Source of the DNA: Arbacia lixula
Lineage: Eukaryota; Echinodermata; Echinoidea; Arbacioida; Arbaciidae
Reading direction: 5' to 3'
Assembly: GCA_963669155.1 (NCBI GenBank)
Contig: OZ022584.1
Coordinates: forward strand, 15,389,173-15,453,172
DNA: 64,000 nt
Shown here: positions 10,580-21,748 of the stretch, in pieces
Numbering within the stretch: the first letter of the stretch is position 1
Layout of the letters: each line of letters begins with the position of its first letter
The notes under the pieces: model-generated
What the model was told of the DNA's origin: nothing
What the model saw: the letters and a program-made list of their open reading frames with translations, nothing else
Databases searched by the model: none
Made by a program: the position numbers and the translations under genes

Positions 10580-12400
10580 CTTCACCACACTCACCCGTCT
10601 TACACGCATATGCCCATTACATTTTATGTCATACTGATGATTACAACGATTTCCAATCTTTTTTCTGCTTAATCTCTTGACCAATGTGGTCTTTTTGTTT
10701 GGTTGTCTTGTCTGTAAAGATAGTAGCTAATGGTATAAAGATATGACATCATAATGGTGAGGAACTGCTCATTATAGCTCAAATTTGTTTCTTTTCTTGT
10801 AATTGTGTGTATAGTGATATCCAATTACTCTAAAGCCTGTTTCAAATTTACTTTACAATGTCTTCTACATTATTTTTATGTAGAGGATATACCGTGTATC
10901 CATTGATGATAGAGCAGAAAAACACAAATGTGAAAAGAGATACATTTCTGTTCTCATAAATTGACTTTGCGTAGAGTTGATTTATTTAATCTACATTTAG
11001 TAACATTTAACTTTGATAACAAACTGTAGTGGATTTTCTGATTGTGTTAAAAGATTGTGTGTGTCGACATGGTGATGTGTGTTACGTTATTTGATTGAGG
11101 TCACTATGTATTGAAAGAATTGTAGTTCTTGAACCTTGTATGATGACACATGCTCATCATACCAGGCTATCATGTTTGCCACATGGCCCACTTAAATGAG
11201 TCTTGTTCAGCAAGGGCAAATGTTTATGTTGAAGTGCTTATTAATTAATGCCTTGTTTCTGTGCTAAGAAATACAGTAAAAATCAACTGTTGAGTGGAAA
11301 TGTCGATGTACAAGTTTCTTAAAACTAGGCAGACTTATATGTATTGCAGTCAAAGAAACTAAATGCTTAGCACTTGGATAGTTTGTCGAACCACTGGTCC
11401 GATTTATTGAATCTGATAAAGTTTAATATATGGTAACGAATACTCATGATATTTGATGGAAAAGAGAAGCAAAGCAGTGGAGCAGGTTAACAAACTTACC
11501 TGTGTCTAGATGTCCAGAAAATTGTACATAAATTTGAATATGAAAGGATTTTTTTGGCTTGAGTTTAACCATAGCTCGTTTTCATCTGCAGATTAAGATG
11601 CATGTTAAGAATGATTACCGGTAGATTTAAGTCCCTATAAGAGGAATTTTAGTAGCGAAACATTTTTTGATCATGGTCTCATTTTCATCTTCAACTACAT
11701 GTATGTTAAGGAGAGTATGGAAGAGGATGTCATATCTAATGATATATTGTAATTTACAATATATCATTAGATACAATTTGTATGAAAGTTTAAGTTTCAG
11801 AATGTTGGAAAAGGATTTTTTCCCCCATCTATTTTTCATCTGGATGACGAAGTTAGTTATTTACAAATCTGCATGCGGTATATTAATGGATTATTTCATT
11901 ACTAAAAAATCAATGATATACATGTACATGTATATTTATTTTGGGAAGCTTTGCTCTTAAAATTGCAGGTTTCTGAGTGTATTTCGTTTCAATGTCTTGG
12001 TGTTTGCAAAATTAATCAGTGCTATTCATTTCTCCCTTTGTTTTCATCACTAGATCCTCAAATTCACATGTATTATGCATTTTTGAACTATGTGTTGTCA
12101 CATATGATATTAAACAACACATTGTAATTCCAGATTATCTAAAATACTCTGAGGAGATGAATTTAGTTAATTGACAATTAAAATGATAATTACATATACT
12201 CCATGCATTCCGTGTGTTTGATTTCTGTTCATAGTCTTGTGCATTGGACACTTGGATGATAGAAAGTTACTAGACGGCCTTGTATTAGTCAAACTATAAT
12301 TGTACTAGTTAGCAGCTTTTGAACTTGCGGTATAAGTACATTATCAATGTAACTTGCGGTTTGTCGTTTTTTACTTAATCGATTTTCCCACTTCACTTCA
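10580..12400. other. EIF3A 3' flank, no gene seen
   Basis: This AT-rich DNA follows the EIF3A stop and must contain its 3' UTR. I see no unambiguous canonical polyadenylation signal close to the stop; ATTAAA occurs at about 12097. A long palindrome at 11734-11772 is the only clear structure. Confidence 0.6.
11734..11772. repeat. Perfect 39-bp palindrome
   Basis: Two 19-bp arms (ATCTAATGATATATTGTAA and its complement) are separated by a single T. If EIF3A transcription reaches here, the RNA would form a long stable hairpin. It may also be a minimal foldback element. Confidence 0.95.
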
Positions 12401-13047
12401 CAAGGACTTTTGTCCTACATGTACATGTACAGTTTATCTTTCGACTCGTCAGTGTATGTATGTATGTACGTATGCATGATGTGTGATGTGAAGTGATAAA
12501 TGTAAGTATGTATGTGATGAATGAATCTTTCTTCTTCCCTCTGTTCTTAATCCACTTCCATCTATCACAAAGTTTATTTTGAAAATTTATTTCAAAGAAA
12601 AGTACATCTACTAAAAGAGTGAACAGCAAGAAACATACAAAAAGAACTAATGCCTACAAGTCATATGTGTACATAGAGATTTATTCCATTATTCCTTTCA
12701 TTACATTTGATCCAACATTCATACAAATGTATCTACATGCACACAACAAGGACTTTTGTCCTACATATACATGTACAGTATATCTTTCGACTCGTCAATG
12801 TATGTACGTATGTATTGATGCGTGATGTGAAGTGATGAATGTAAGTATGTATGTGATGAATGTATCTTTCTTCTTCCATCTGTTCTTAATCCACTTCCAT
12901 CTATCACAAAGTTTATTTTGAAAATTTATTTCAAAGAAAAGTACATCTACTAAAAGAGTGAACAGCAAGAAACAGATACAAAAAGAACTAATGCCTTCAA
13001 GTCATATGTGTACATAGAGATTTATTCCACTATTCCTTTCATTACAC
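12401..13047. repeat. Direct duplication of about 305 bp, offset 345 bp
   Basis: The block starting ACAAGGACTTTTGTCCTACA at 12401 is repeated at 12746. Shared words continue in the same order to TTTATTCCA.TATTCCTTTC (12705 and 13047). Copies differ by few substitutions and small indels, so the duplication is fairly recent. Both contain ATGTATGT runs. Confidence 0.95.
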
Positions 13048-13877
13048 GTATTGTACAAATCATTACACTGGAAACGTGTTAAATACTTGTACAATTCAAT
13101 AGACATGCTTAGATGTAGTGTATACATGTACTTAATTTATACTGTACATGTATTCCAATCTGGATCGTGTTCATGCTTTTAAATTTTTCAGAGATGAATT
13201 ATCTTTATTATTCAATTTTGTGTCTAACTACAACCCCCTTATAATTAAAAAAAAAAATACCTAAAAAAAGACCATAAATATAAATGATGTTCATTCATTG
13301 TACAAGTACAATATGCAACCTGCAAAGTGGACAAGTTCTAAAAAATTTTGATCAGCACAAGGTATATGTATTTTTGTTTCTAGTTAGTAAAACTTGTGGA
13401 GGTTGTGCATTTACATCTATTCTAGTTACAAACTATGTAGAGACAACCAGATATTTGAGAAAACTGATGTTTTCAAAAACAATGACATTGGCATTCATCA
13501 TTCTGATAACATAAATTTGAAAAATAGGTATCATATTCCTGTTTTCAATAGATCATGATCATACTTCTTCCCGAAATTGCAAGCTCACATTGCAATTCAG
13601 TAAAGCAACATTCAAGCAACAATTTCTGACATTTCGAAACTGATACATGTACATGTATTCTCCTATCTCTGCTTTGACTCTCCATATTTTATGAACAATT
13701 TCTGACTCTCTAAACTACCCAACCGTACCGAGTTAGCTCCACTATGATTTTATTTGGTGCTGTTCAGCTTCAAAATAAATCCACTGATTTTTTCAGTATC
13801 ACCGGAAAATAATCTTCTTAACATCTGACTTCATCCAGTCAACATGTCCATGCATTACATGTATTAAAAAAAAAATA

Positions 13878-14335
13878 ATGCCTCCGGCCACTTCGTGGCA
13901 GAGGCATAAAAACCCTACTTACCGGTGTTAAACACTCTTGTACATCCCAAATCTATCAATCCCAAGATTAATTTATCTCATTGATGTCACCCTACCCTGA
14001 CATGATTTCACTCATCCATGGACTTTTTTTTTAAACAGATTAGGACTACATGCAACTTCCTATAATATAGGGCTTCATAAATGGCCTGAACATTACATGC
14101 CATATGTGTGGGACTGACAAGGAATATTTTAGTTACATTTGAGTTAAGAGAAAGATTAATACAGACTACATCTGCAATCATCTTCAGCACCACCCTCCAC
14201 AATACATCCAAATCACCCTCCTACATGTACCAGGCAAGTCCAGTTCAGCTTATTTCGCAAGTGAACAAAGTGACTGGGAACTAATCACGTAACCATATTA
14301 AAATAATGCCTCCGGCCACTTCGTGGCGGAGGCAT
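13878..14335. mobile_element. Pair of 30-bp hairpins bounding a 400-bp segment
   Basis: The palindrome ATGCCTCCGGCCACTTCGTG with GCAGAGGCAT occurs at 13878-13907 and again, same orientation, at 14306-14335. Each forms its own hairpin (TGCCTCCGGCCAC / GTGGCGGAGGCA). They may be the two ends of one small element, or two independent insertions. Confidence 0.55.
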
Positions 14336-14966
14336 AACAAGAAGAGTGACAGTAATAGATAGGTGAAAAATTGATGAGTAATGGTTGAAAGGTACAGGGC
14401 AGAGAGTGGAAAGAATTTTCACTTGTCCAGCAATTTCACGTGATTCTCTTGTGAGACAAGTTGGAAGATGCGAGCTCTAAACAACGGAGGTAGAATGCAG
14501 TAAAAAGCTCTTGAGCTAGATTTCTGGTTAACCGCTCCTACCCCTTTAATACTTTTAAACCAAAGCTGTCCTAATGAAACATGGAATCATTTTCCATTTG
14601 ATTATCCCAGAAAGATGCATTCTTCCCACCTACTTTGCAGAAGCAAGTTCTCTGAAAAAGTGTGAGATCAGGACAGAGCTAGACATGTATGCAAACTTTG
14701 CAACCATGTCTGTAACCAATCCAGGTAAGAGCTCTCTATGGTAATTATGTAACCAGATATTCTCATTATAATAGGCCACATTCCCAAAATGAACACCACC
14801 TCAGTCCAAAATGCAAGGTGTACAATAATAAATCTTTCATTGTTTATACAAAGTTTGATTTGGAGAATAAGGACCACTCTCTATAATTGAAACACAAATT
14901 GTGATACAAATAAACTTGATGTTATGATGCCTTTCACAGTTGATTAGGCATTGAGATATCACAGTA

Positions 14967-15186
14967 TACTGTATACGCCATATATTTCACAGGGGTTTTA
15001 TTTTCGCGCATTTCGCGAGTCGGATGCTATTCGCGCATTTCACGAGAAAACATGAATACGACGTGCACAAGCACATCTACTACTAGTAATAGTACTCCAC
15101 TATCGCGAATTTAACCACTTTCGAAATTGTCGAGAAGTCGTAATTCCCGAAAAATTAGACTCATGAAATATATGGCGTATACAGTA
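14967..15186. mobile_element. 220-bp MITE with TACTGTATACGCCATATATT ends
   Basis: The terminal inverted repeats are at least 22 bp and essentially perfect. The interior is rich in CGCG and TTCGCG. There is no coding capacity. TA at both ends is consistent with a TA-targeting (Tc1/mariner-like) origin. Confidence 0.85.
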
Positions 15187-15253
15187 ATTGCATCACAGCT
15201 ACAACGCTCTTTGATCATGTTATATGAACCAGTTAACCAATCGTACATGTAGA

Positions 15254-15490
15254 CTATAATATCGCAAGTCCATGGTGATGACACAGGCATCCGCCAGTAC
15301 CCAAGTCCATTGGCATAACCCACTGCTTCCCATAGCCTTGTTGCTCCGTAGACAAAACGGAGGAACCAGTCGGTTCTTTCACACAATGAGCGATGACACG
15401 GAGAGAAAATTCTGCGTCACTGATTTGCTGCTTCCAATAGTCCAGACGTTGTTGATTTTTCTTTACACGGCATATAATTCTTGCTTCCAC
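15254..15490 (-). CDS. Hypothetical open segment next to GRPEL1
   Basis: A 78-codon open frame reads from the MITE junction to a stop at 15254. It contains RLDYWKQQISDAEFSL and is protein-like in composition, but I do not recognise it. It lies directly downstream of GRPEL1, separated only by the 15490-15914 element, so it may be former 3' UTR or a remnant of another gene. Support is weak. Confidence 0.2.
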   Translation of the reverse strand: MEARIICRVKKNQQRLDYWKQQISDAEFSLRVIAHCVKEPTGSSVLSTEQQGYGKQWVMPMDLGTGGCLCHHHGLAIL

Positions 15491-15914
15491 TAGGTGTTAA
15501 ATAAAACTTTTGAAAGATAATTTTTATCAAGTTTCAACTCAATTCAAGCTGAAATTTACACATCATGAACTTACAGGATTGGAGCAGGTTTTGCAATGTT
15601 TCATCAATTAACATTCTTCTAATAACCCTTGGAGTATTTAATGAGATTTTCACTTTGGGACAAATTTGAACTTACAAATCTGTGAGTATCACAGAATTCA
15701 TTCAAAACTCATCAATGTCCACTGTGCATTACACATGCCAACCCACGAGGTCATTTCTACCACGAGCATCATGAATTATTAATGAGCCTACATAGGCAGT
15801 TGCTAGTGGATTAACAGGTAACTTTTGACACTCTTGGACCTACATTTATGTGTAAATCTCAGCTAGATTTGAGTTGTAACCTCATCAAAATCATTTTCAA
15901 AAAGAACACCTAGT
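15490..15914. mobile_element. CTAGGTGTT-ended TIR element abutting the GRPEL1 stop codon
   Basis: The left end ACTAGGTGTT and the right end AACACCTAGT are inverted repeats, with similarity extending about 60 bp inwards (TTTCAACTCAATTCAAGCTG versus the complement of CAGCTAGATTTGAGTTG). Related copies occur at 49145-49679 and 52977-53470, with partial copies near 46760-46930 and 29420-29700. The right end is one base from the GRPEL1 stop codon. Confidence 0.85.
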
Positions 15915-15915
15915 A

Positions 15916-17550
15916 CTACGAGGCCTTAGAGACGCCGACCTGCGCCGGTCTGAGAGTCCTTGCGTGTAGGCGGTAACCAATCTTCTCCACAACGGCCACG
16001 GTGCCAGGTTCCTTGTCGGGGATGGGAAGCTCAAACAGGGCCTCGTGGATGTTGGGGTCAAATTTCTCGCCGTCGTCTGGGTTAATCGCAACCAGGTGAT
16101 TCTTGGTGAAGACCTAGACAAAGATAAGAGGCCGAAATTAATATGTTGGCAGACAATCATTGAGTCAAAATATAATTCACTTTAAATCGCTCATGAAATG
16201 AAATTATACTGCTTATAAATAAGGATACTCTCTTAACTAGTTTTATACCATTTATAAATAAGGATGCTCTGTAAACAAGTTTAAAAACTTTTAACAAAAA
16301 ATTTCAGAACACATTTTCAGTGCTTCATAACTATGATACAATATGAGGTTTTGATAACAAAACACACACACACACACATACACACACATAATAAAGAGAG
16401 AGAAATACATAATTTCAGGTGTCTGTTTAAATTACAGATCCTGCCAGAAAGTGTAAAGATCTCCACCGTCATCAAAGATGTCTTCTTTTTTGTTGTACCA
16501 GGCTAATAAGATAAAAATGCACATCAAGACAGGCCTACCTTCTGTAGCTGTGACTCCGTCATTATGAGCCCTTCATAAAGGTTCTTGAGATGAATGTTTG
16601 CATTCGGCCCATCCATCTCCTCCTTCGGAACACTGGAGGTGGCTTTCCCTAGAATGTCTGCTACCTCCAGCAAGTCTTTGCAGAACCCAGCAATAGAGTA
16701 CAGCTTTGAGTCATCTAGCTGTTTGGTGAATCGCATTCGCACATTCTCGGTTTCGGCAAGGGCACGCTTGTATTTGTCCTGGGGAAAGAAGAAAGAATTA
16801 AACTCTATTTACATTCATTTCCTCAGTTGCTGGACATCAAGATTCACAATTGTCTTTATAACAGAGCTACCTATAAATGCAGTTAGCACTCGGGAGATTT
16901 CACAAGTGACAGCATGCTGTCATTCACGCATGCTTCTCAAGTATAAAGGTTAAGCATGCATGAGAAGCAGTAAGAAGTTTTTGTTATTTATTCACGAAGT
17001 CCTCCCGGTCAAAATGATATTTACCTGTATCCAGAAATTCAATTTCAAATGGTGGAATGCACTCTGAATTTAAGTACCTATTGCTACTGCAACAAACCTT
17101 GGACAAGCTCTGGGATTACCATTAGTAACACCTTGTTTGAAAGACGTGCATGAAACTTTCATGCATGACAAAACTGGTTTGTTGTATGTGAAGACTTCTC
17201 GAATCCTTCCAAATTTGCAAGAGAAAAATAATAACACATAATGTCATCTTTTATTAAACACATCGATATCATGTACCGTACCCTTCAATTGTCAATATTG
17301 ATATTGTGAAATATAAGCGTTTTCTGAGACTCTCTCTTCAAATCCATGAATTTGCAGCTCTCATGTCCCAGAAAACAACAAAATTAGTTTTAAGCACAGA
17401 AGTGTAGATCTACTCACTGTAAATTCAGCGACTTTTGCTGTGAGTTTTTCTTTCTCCTCCAGCAGCTTCTGTTCTGCTTCTGAAGGCTTAGCTTCCTCGG
17501 CCTTGCTCGCACTTTCATTTTTGGCTTCTTTCGCTTCTGTAAATGCAACT
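15916..17550 (-). CDS. GRPEL1: Mitochondrial GrpE-like nucleotide exchange factor (3' exons)
   Basis: Three exons join in phase on the minus strand: 17550-17418, 16778-16539 and 16113-15916 (TAG at 15916-15918). The protein is the exchange factor for mitochondrial Hsp70 in the matrix import motor. Visible signatures are the Glu/Lys-rich dimerisation helix (EEKEKLTAKVAEFT), DKYKRALAETENVRMRF, GFCKDLLEVADIL, HLKNLYEGLIMTESQLQK and the beta domain with FDPNIHEALFELP, GTVAVVEKIGYRLHARTLRPA. These match vertebrate GRPEL1 throughout. The transit-peptide exon is not resolved. A candidate upstream exon (18059-17989) has good splice sites, but its most coding-like frame does not join the 17550 acceptor in phase. 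Transcription probably starts near 18.1-18.5 kb, divergently from the gene at 18568. Confidence 0.93.
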
Positions 17551-17988
17551 CTGCAAGAAAAAAGAGACACAGCTACTGATAAAAAATTTAGGGTAAATTA
17601 ATACATCATTAGGGAATTAACAGAATATAAAGTCAACTCGGCCGAGACCGAGTACTTGTATCTTTCAATCATGTCATGATACAGAATTGTGGGGTTTTGT
17701 AAAATTGTAGCAACATATTACTATTACATATTAATTATTAACTTAGCCTGCTCATATCTTTGCCCTTGCAGTCAAGTTCCTCGTCTGTTCATAGGGCTAG
17801 GCCATACCTGTTACATGTGTAACATACTTGCTATATACACACATGTTCAGGTCCATAGGGATCTCATGATATTTAGAAAAGATGCACGTACAAACTATGT
17901 TTATACATCTTCCTGACATTCGTTCATGACAAATTAAAGATGATTAAAAATAAAAGATGAAAGTTAATTGAAAATTGTGGTAACTCAC

Positions 17989-18059
17989 TAATTAATTTTG
18001 CGACAATCAAAGATTTTAGGTTCCGAGCAGCCTCCTCGGCCTGAACACTCTTCGCTGCG
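17989..18059 (-). CDS. Candidate upstream exon of GRPEL1
   Basis: The segment has a good acceptor (TTTTTTGTTCCAG) and donor (GTGAGT). One frame encodes AAKSVQAEEAARNLKSLIVA, reasonable for the end of a transit peptide, but ends in the wrong phase for the canonical acceptor at 17550. An alternative weak acceptor ending at the ACAG within that exon would restore the frame. This is an inference. Confidence 0.35.
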
Positions 18060-18567
18060 CTGGAACAAAAAATGAGCTCTATTTGCATACGAAAAGAAAT
18101 GTGCTTCGAGCATAGCCTTTATCAACGCCTCTTTGATTTACTTCTCACATAAGACGTGGAAGCACTCATCATTTGTTTTTTGGCTGACAGCATCTTTAAT
18201 AGAAAATGTGTGCAGTTAATCGTTAAATTTGCAAATAAAATACGGATAGCGCAATACCTTATTTGAATTATTTCACTTTATGATTTGCAATGGCGCTATT
18301 AAATTCTTACAGCATTTAAGGAAGAATACATCACGAGGGCTTTTTGTGTGCACAGTTTTAAGTAACCATAACACGCTACCGGCACTGCTTTCGCTGACTC
18401 ATTAATGAAGCACTGTATGTATCTCAAACTCGGAAGTGAGGGAGCAACGAAGAGTTAGACGAAAAATAGAAGCAATTAATAGTGTGGTGGATGGCAAAAC
18501 CTGATTCCAAGAATGACGTGAAATTGTGAGTTAACGTTTATATTTTTTATTAAATCTTCTGTAAAAG

Positions 18568-19433
18568 ATGGAGAGTTCCGTAAGGAAGACGACCTGTGAG
18601 TGATTTCTTTTTATTTATTTAAATTAGTTTGTCACACATAATTGAAGTTTTGGGCCGTTTAGCCATACTTCGTACACACGGCCTATGGAGTTTGTAGCTA
18701 GTGGGCTAGGCTTTGACCAAAAAATCAGTCGACTGTAGCCTGTAGGACGTTGGATCCGCTGAGAATGAGATTGCATCTGGCTCCTCTGAACGCCTTATCT
18801 ATCTAGAGACTGAACATTACACCTGTACACTGTATGGCGATCGATGCGGGTCGCTATTTTGAAGATGAAAATGCTAGTGCTAATGCGAATAAGTAATTTC
18901 ACGCATACATATTTTTTTCCCACACGTTTGCCGTGTGCAATTTTTTTTTTCGTCTAACCAATTGATGATTCAAATATTCATAGCCAACAACCCATTGGAC
19001 AATCTGATTGGTCAAATTTATGTCAGACACGAGCAGATTGAAAATGTCCTCGATAGCCGCATCAGTGAGGCGTTTGTACAGTATCGAGTAGAAGCAGAAG
19101 ATAAACGTGTGATTAGCGGAAAGTAAGTCTTTTCTTTATGACTTTAATTAATGTATATTACGAGGGAATTTTAGTCCTAAGATTTACAAATATATCATGT
19201 CGATCGATTTTTGATTGAAGTAGACTTGTTGCATCATGGCTTGAAAGATATTAAAATTTTAGGCGACGTAGCTATGATTATCTAAAAATCCGTTTTCCCA
19301 TACGGCCATAGACTTTCTACAGAAACGGGTAGTTTTCTACTCAATGCATTGAATTTATACTTTTTATAGATTGCCAGGCCCAGGCCAAGTTGCCAACCGT
19401 GTGGTCGTGGATGTACCGTCTCTATTCAGGGCC
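18568..19433 (+). CDS. Unrecognised small gene, 5' exons, interrupted by a transposon
   Basis: Three exons join in phase: 18568-18595 (MESSVRKTT), 18984-19122 (DNLIGQIYVRHEQIEN, then ISEAFVQYRVEAEDKR) and 19370 onwards (KLPGPGQVANRVVVDVPSLF). Donors GTGAGT and GTAAGT and both acceptors fit. The amino-acid texture is that of a real globular protein but I cannot name the family. Exon 3 reads directly into the terminal repeat of the element at 19434 and stops eight codons beyond the last native-looking residue. The start lies opposite GRPEL1, suggesting a shared promoter. It may be a truncated gene or a pseudogene. Confidence 0.55.
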
Positions 19434-20646
19434 TGTCCAAAAATGAAATTTTGATGAAAGAATGCCCCGAATAAGACGGTTATTCTTGACTAGTCTAGGG
19501 CACACAGCTGAACGTGTGTGCATGCTGACGCACACCACAGCAGGATGATGCAACGGCGCGGCTAGGTCATGTAGGTGGCAGTTACTCAACGCCCGTTCTG
19601 CCCCGTCGCTGCAGTGCCACTCTTCGCTGGCCTCGCATGGCTGGGCGGACATCGAGCACGAGTTGAAGTTTTTCTTTCACAAACGACATATAAATGGCTT
19701 CTTATTTCAATTTTCTTAGTGTATTCAAAAGCACTTCATGTACCTTGAACAGCTCAGCTGCCTCCTTAGCGCAGAATTTAGTCCAGGTGATTTTAAGCTG
19801 CCGCTTATCATCCTTAATCGTCCGATCATGGTGGCTGCCATTTTGCATGTAACAATATTACGTCATTTCCTCTCTCACATGTAATTCGCGGAGGGATAAT
19901 ACTTATGAAAAGAAGTAAACCACTAATTGAAGTAACTCAACATATATTATAGTTGCCAACTTGAACGTGCTATTAGGAGTGTAGCACTGTTATCTTATGG
20001 GGTACCATATCAGCCTTTTAATACTGAGGCATTCTACCCTTCTTCCAGTGACCAAATAACGTTGAACAAAGATTTTCTCTTGGTTACCATGTTTGATTTT
20101 GCCGATTCTCTGGATTATGTTGGCCTGGATTTGTACATTTAAACAAATTAGGATGTTTTCTACACTTTTCTCATTTTCTTTTCTTTTTTTCTTTCTTTTC
20201 TCTTTATCACTACTTTGTGACTAGTTCACAACTTTCATCAACACCCACCCTCTTCTTCTACCTCCCTTCCATCCCATTTATTTTCGGTTTAAAACACCGA
20301 AAACTAAAGCTAAATATAGTCTTGTGTAAGTGTTATAAAATATAAAAATTCACCTCTCCTTTTTTTCACTTTTCACTTTCCTTTCCTTTCTTCACCCCAT
20401 AAGTGGGCCAATTTATCCGAATACAACCACATGGTGTTACCGAAAGTTTTGCTATTTTCTAAATAGTATTTATTAGAAATTAGGATGTGTTTTGCGGAAC
20501 TGCTTGCGCAGTTGTACCTAGACAGGAATAACCGTCTCATTCGGGGCATTCTTTAATCGAAATGACATCTTTGGACATACCCCCCGGCGTTCAGAGGAGC
20601 CAGATGCAATCTCAGCGGATCCAACGTCCTACAGAGACTGATTTTT
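18719..20646. repeat. Inverted repeat flanking exons 2-3 of the small gene
   Basis: The left arm (18719-18794) contains GTAGGACGTTGGATCCGCTG and TTGCATCTGGCTCCTCTGAA. The right arm (20586-20646) is its complement with a small deletion. The two exons and the 19434-20577 element lie between them. Confidence 0.85.
19434..20577. mobile_element. 1.14-kb TIR DNA element
   Basis: The ends TGTCCAAAAATGAAATTT and the complement of AAATGACATCTTTGGACA are inverted, with about 52 bp of arm (AAAGAATGCCCCGAATAAGA and GGTTATTC within). No transposase is visible; the interior has only short frames. It is non-autonomous or decayed. Confidence 0.85.
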
Positions 20647-21748
20647 CGGTCTAAGTTGTACCATGCAATACTTGCAATACAAATTAAGATTTAATCGAGG
20701 AATAAACGTGATATCATTGTCAAGTTGCAGTGCAAAAGCCTCCGTTACCCACTTTTTGATTAAAAAAAAAGAGTTACTGGAAACGTTACTATAAGATATT
20801 TCCATTTCAGACAAGCAACATGAAAAACGTGCCCATCAGTATTTCCATCTACAAAATCACATTTCTTATTCTATTGTCCTCATTAACTACATAGCGCGCA
20901 CTTCTTGACATTTTCTTTTCCTTTTTTATAATTCCGTTTTTATCATAACAAATCAAAATCAATTACAAGATTTACAAATGATTATTAAGTGATTGCAAAT
21001 CACACGAACACAAACTGGATAAACAAAAAAAACAACAACAAATGATAGAATAACCCTTATCTTCCCAAAAGGAATGTGGCAAAGTGAGACTTAATATCAG
21101 TGTTATCTGAACAGAAGTAGATTTGGTAAATAATGTAAACAAAACAATAATGTAAATAATGTAAATTGCTCCCAATATGAGTATCTTTTGTCCGATCCTT
21201 TAAATAAATTGTAAGAATTGCTGGGGACATTTTTACAACTCAACAATTTATGTACAATTGTTTCATGAGCATCGATAATATGAGGGTCAAAATTCATCAA
21301 CCACTCTTCGGGGATGCACTCACTTCATAACGAAGTTAAGAAATCATTAGCGAAAGCTGGAATGTATGAATAATAGGAATGCGTGACTGATTGCAGTTGT
21401 TATTGTAAAATCCTGCTTGACACTGATGCAATCGCGTATGGATGATATTGTTAAGAGCAGTTGCCAGTCATTAATAAGGGGGATGCATGCAGTATGAAGG
21501 CTTAAGTGGGTCATGTCAATTGCTTTTTTATCACAACATTTTAAAGGAAAAAATGGTTTGGAATGTCGAGATAGTCAACTTCTTTTGCAGATGTTGAAAT
21601 ACATTAAAAATATCTTTTCCGGTCTTTATTCATAAACTGCCAATAAGATCCAACTGAAACTTGATGAAAATGTTTGTTTTTACCATCTCAATACTTTGAA
21701 TTACACATTTTTGGAGAAAATGATTTCTTATATTTTTGTTTTTTTTTA

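Noticed and set aside
9378-10637. Overlapping 419-codon frame and several long antisense frames in the EIF3A last exon
   Set aside because: They are shadows of GC-rich, repeat-like coding sequence. The frame encoding the DGWTTVRR terminus is clearly the real one.
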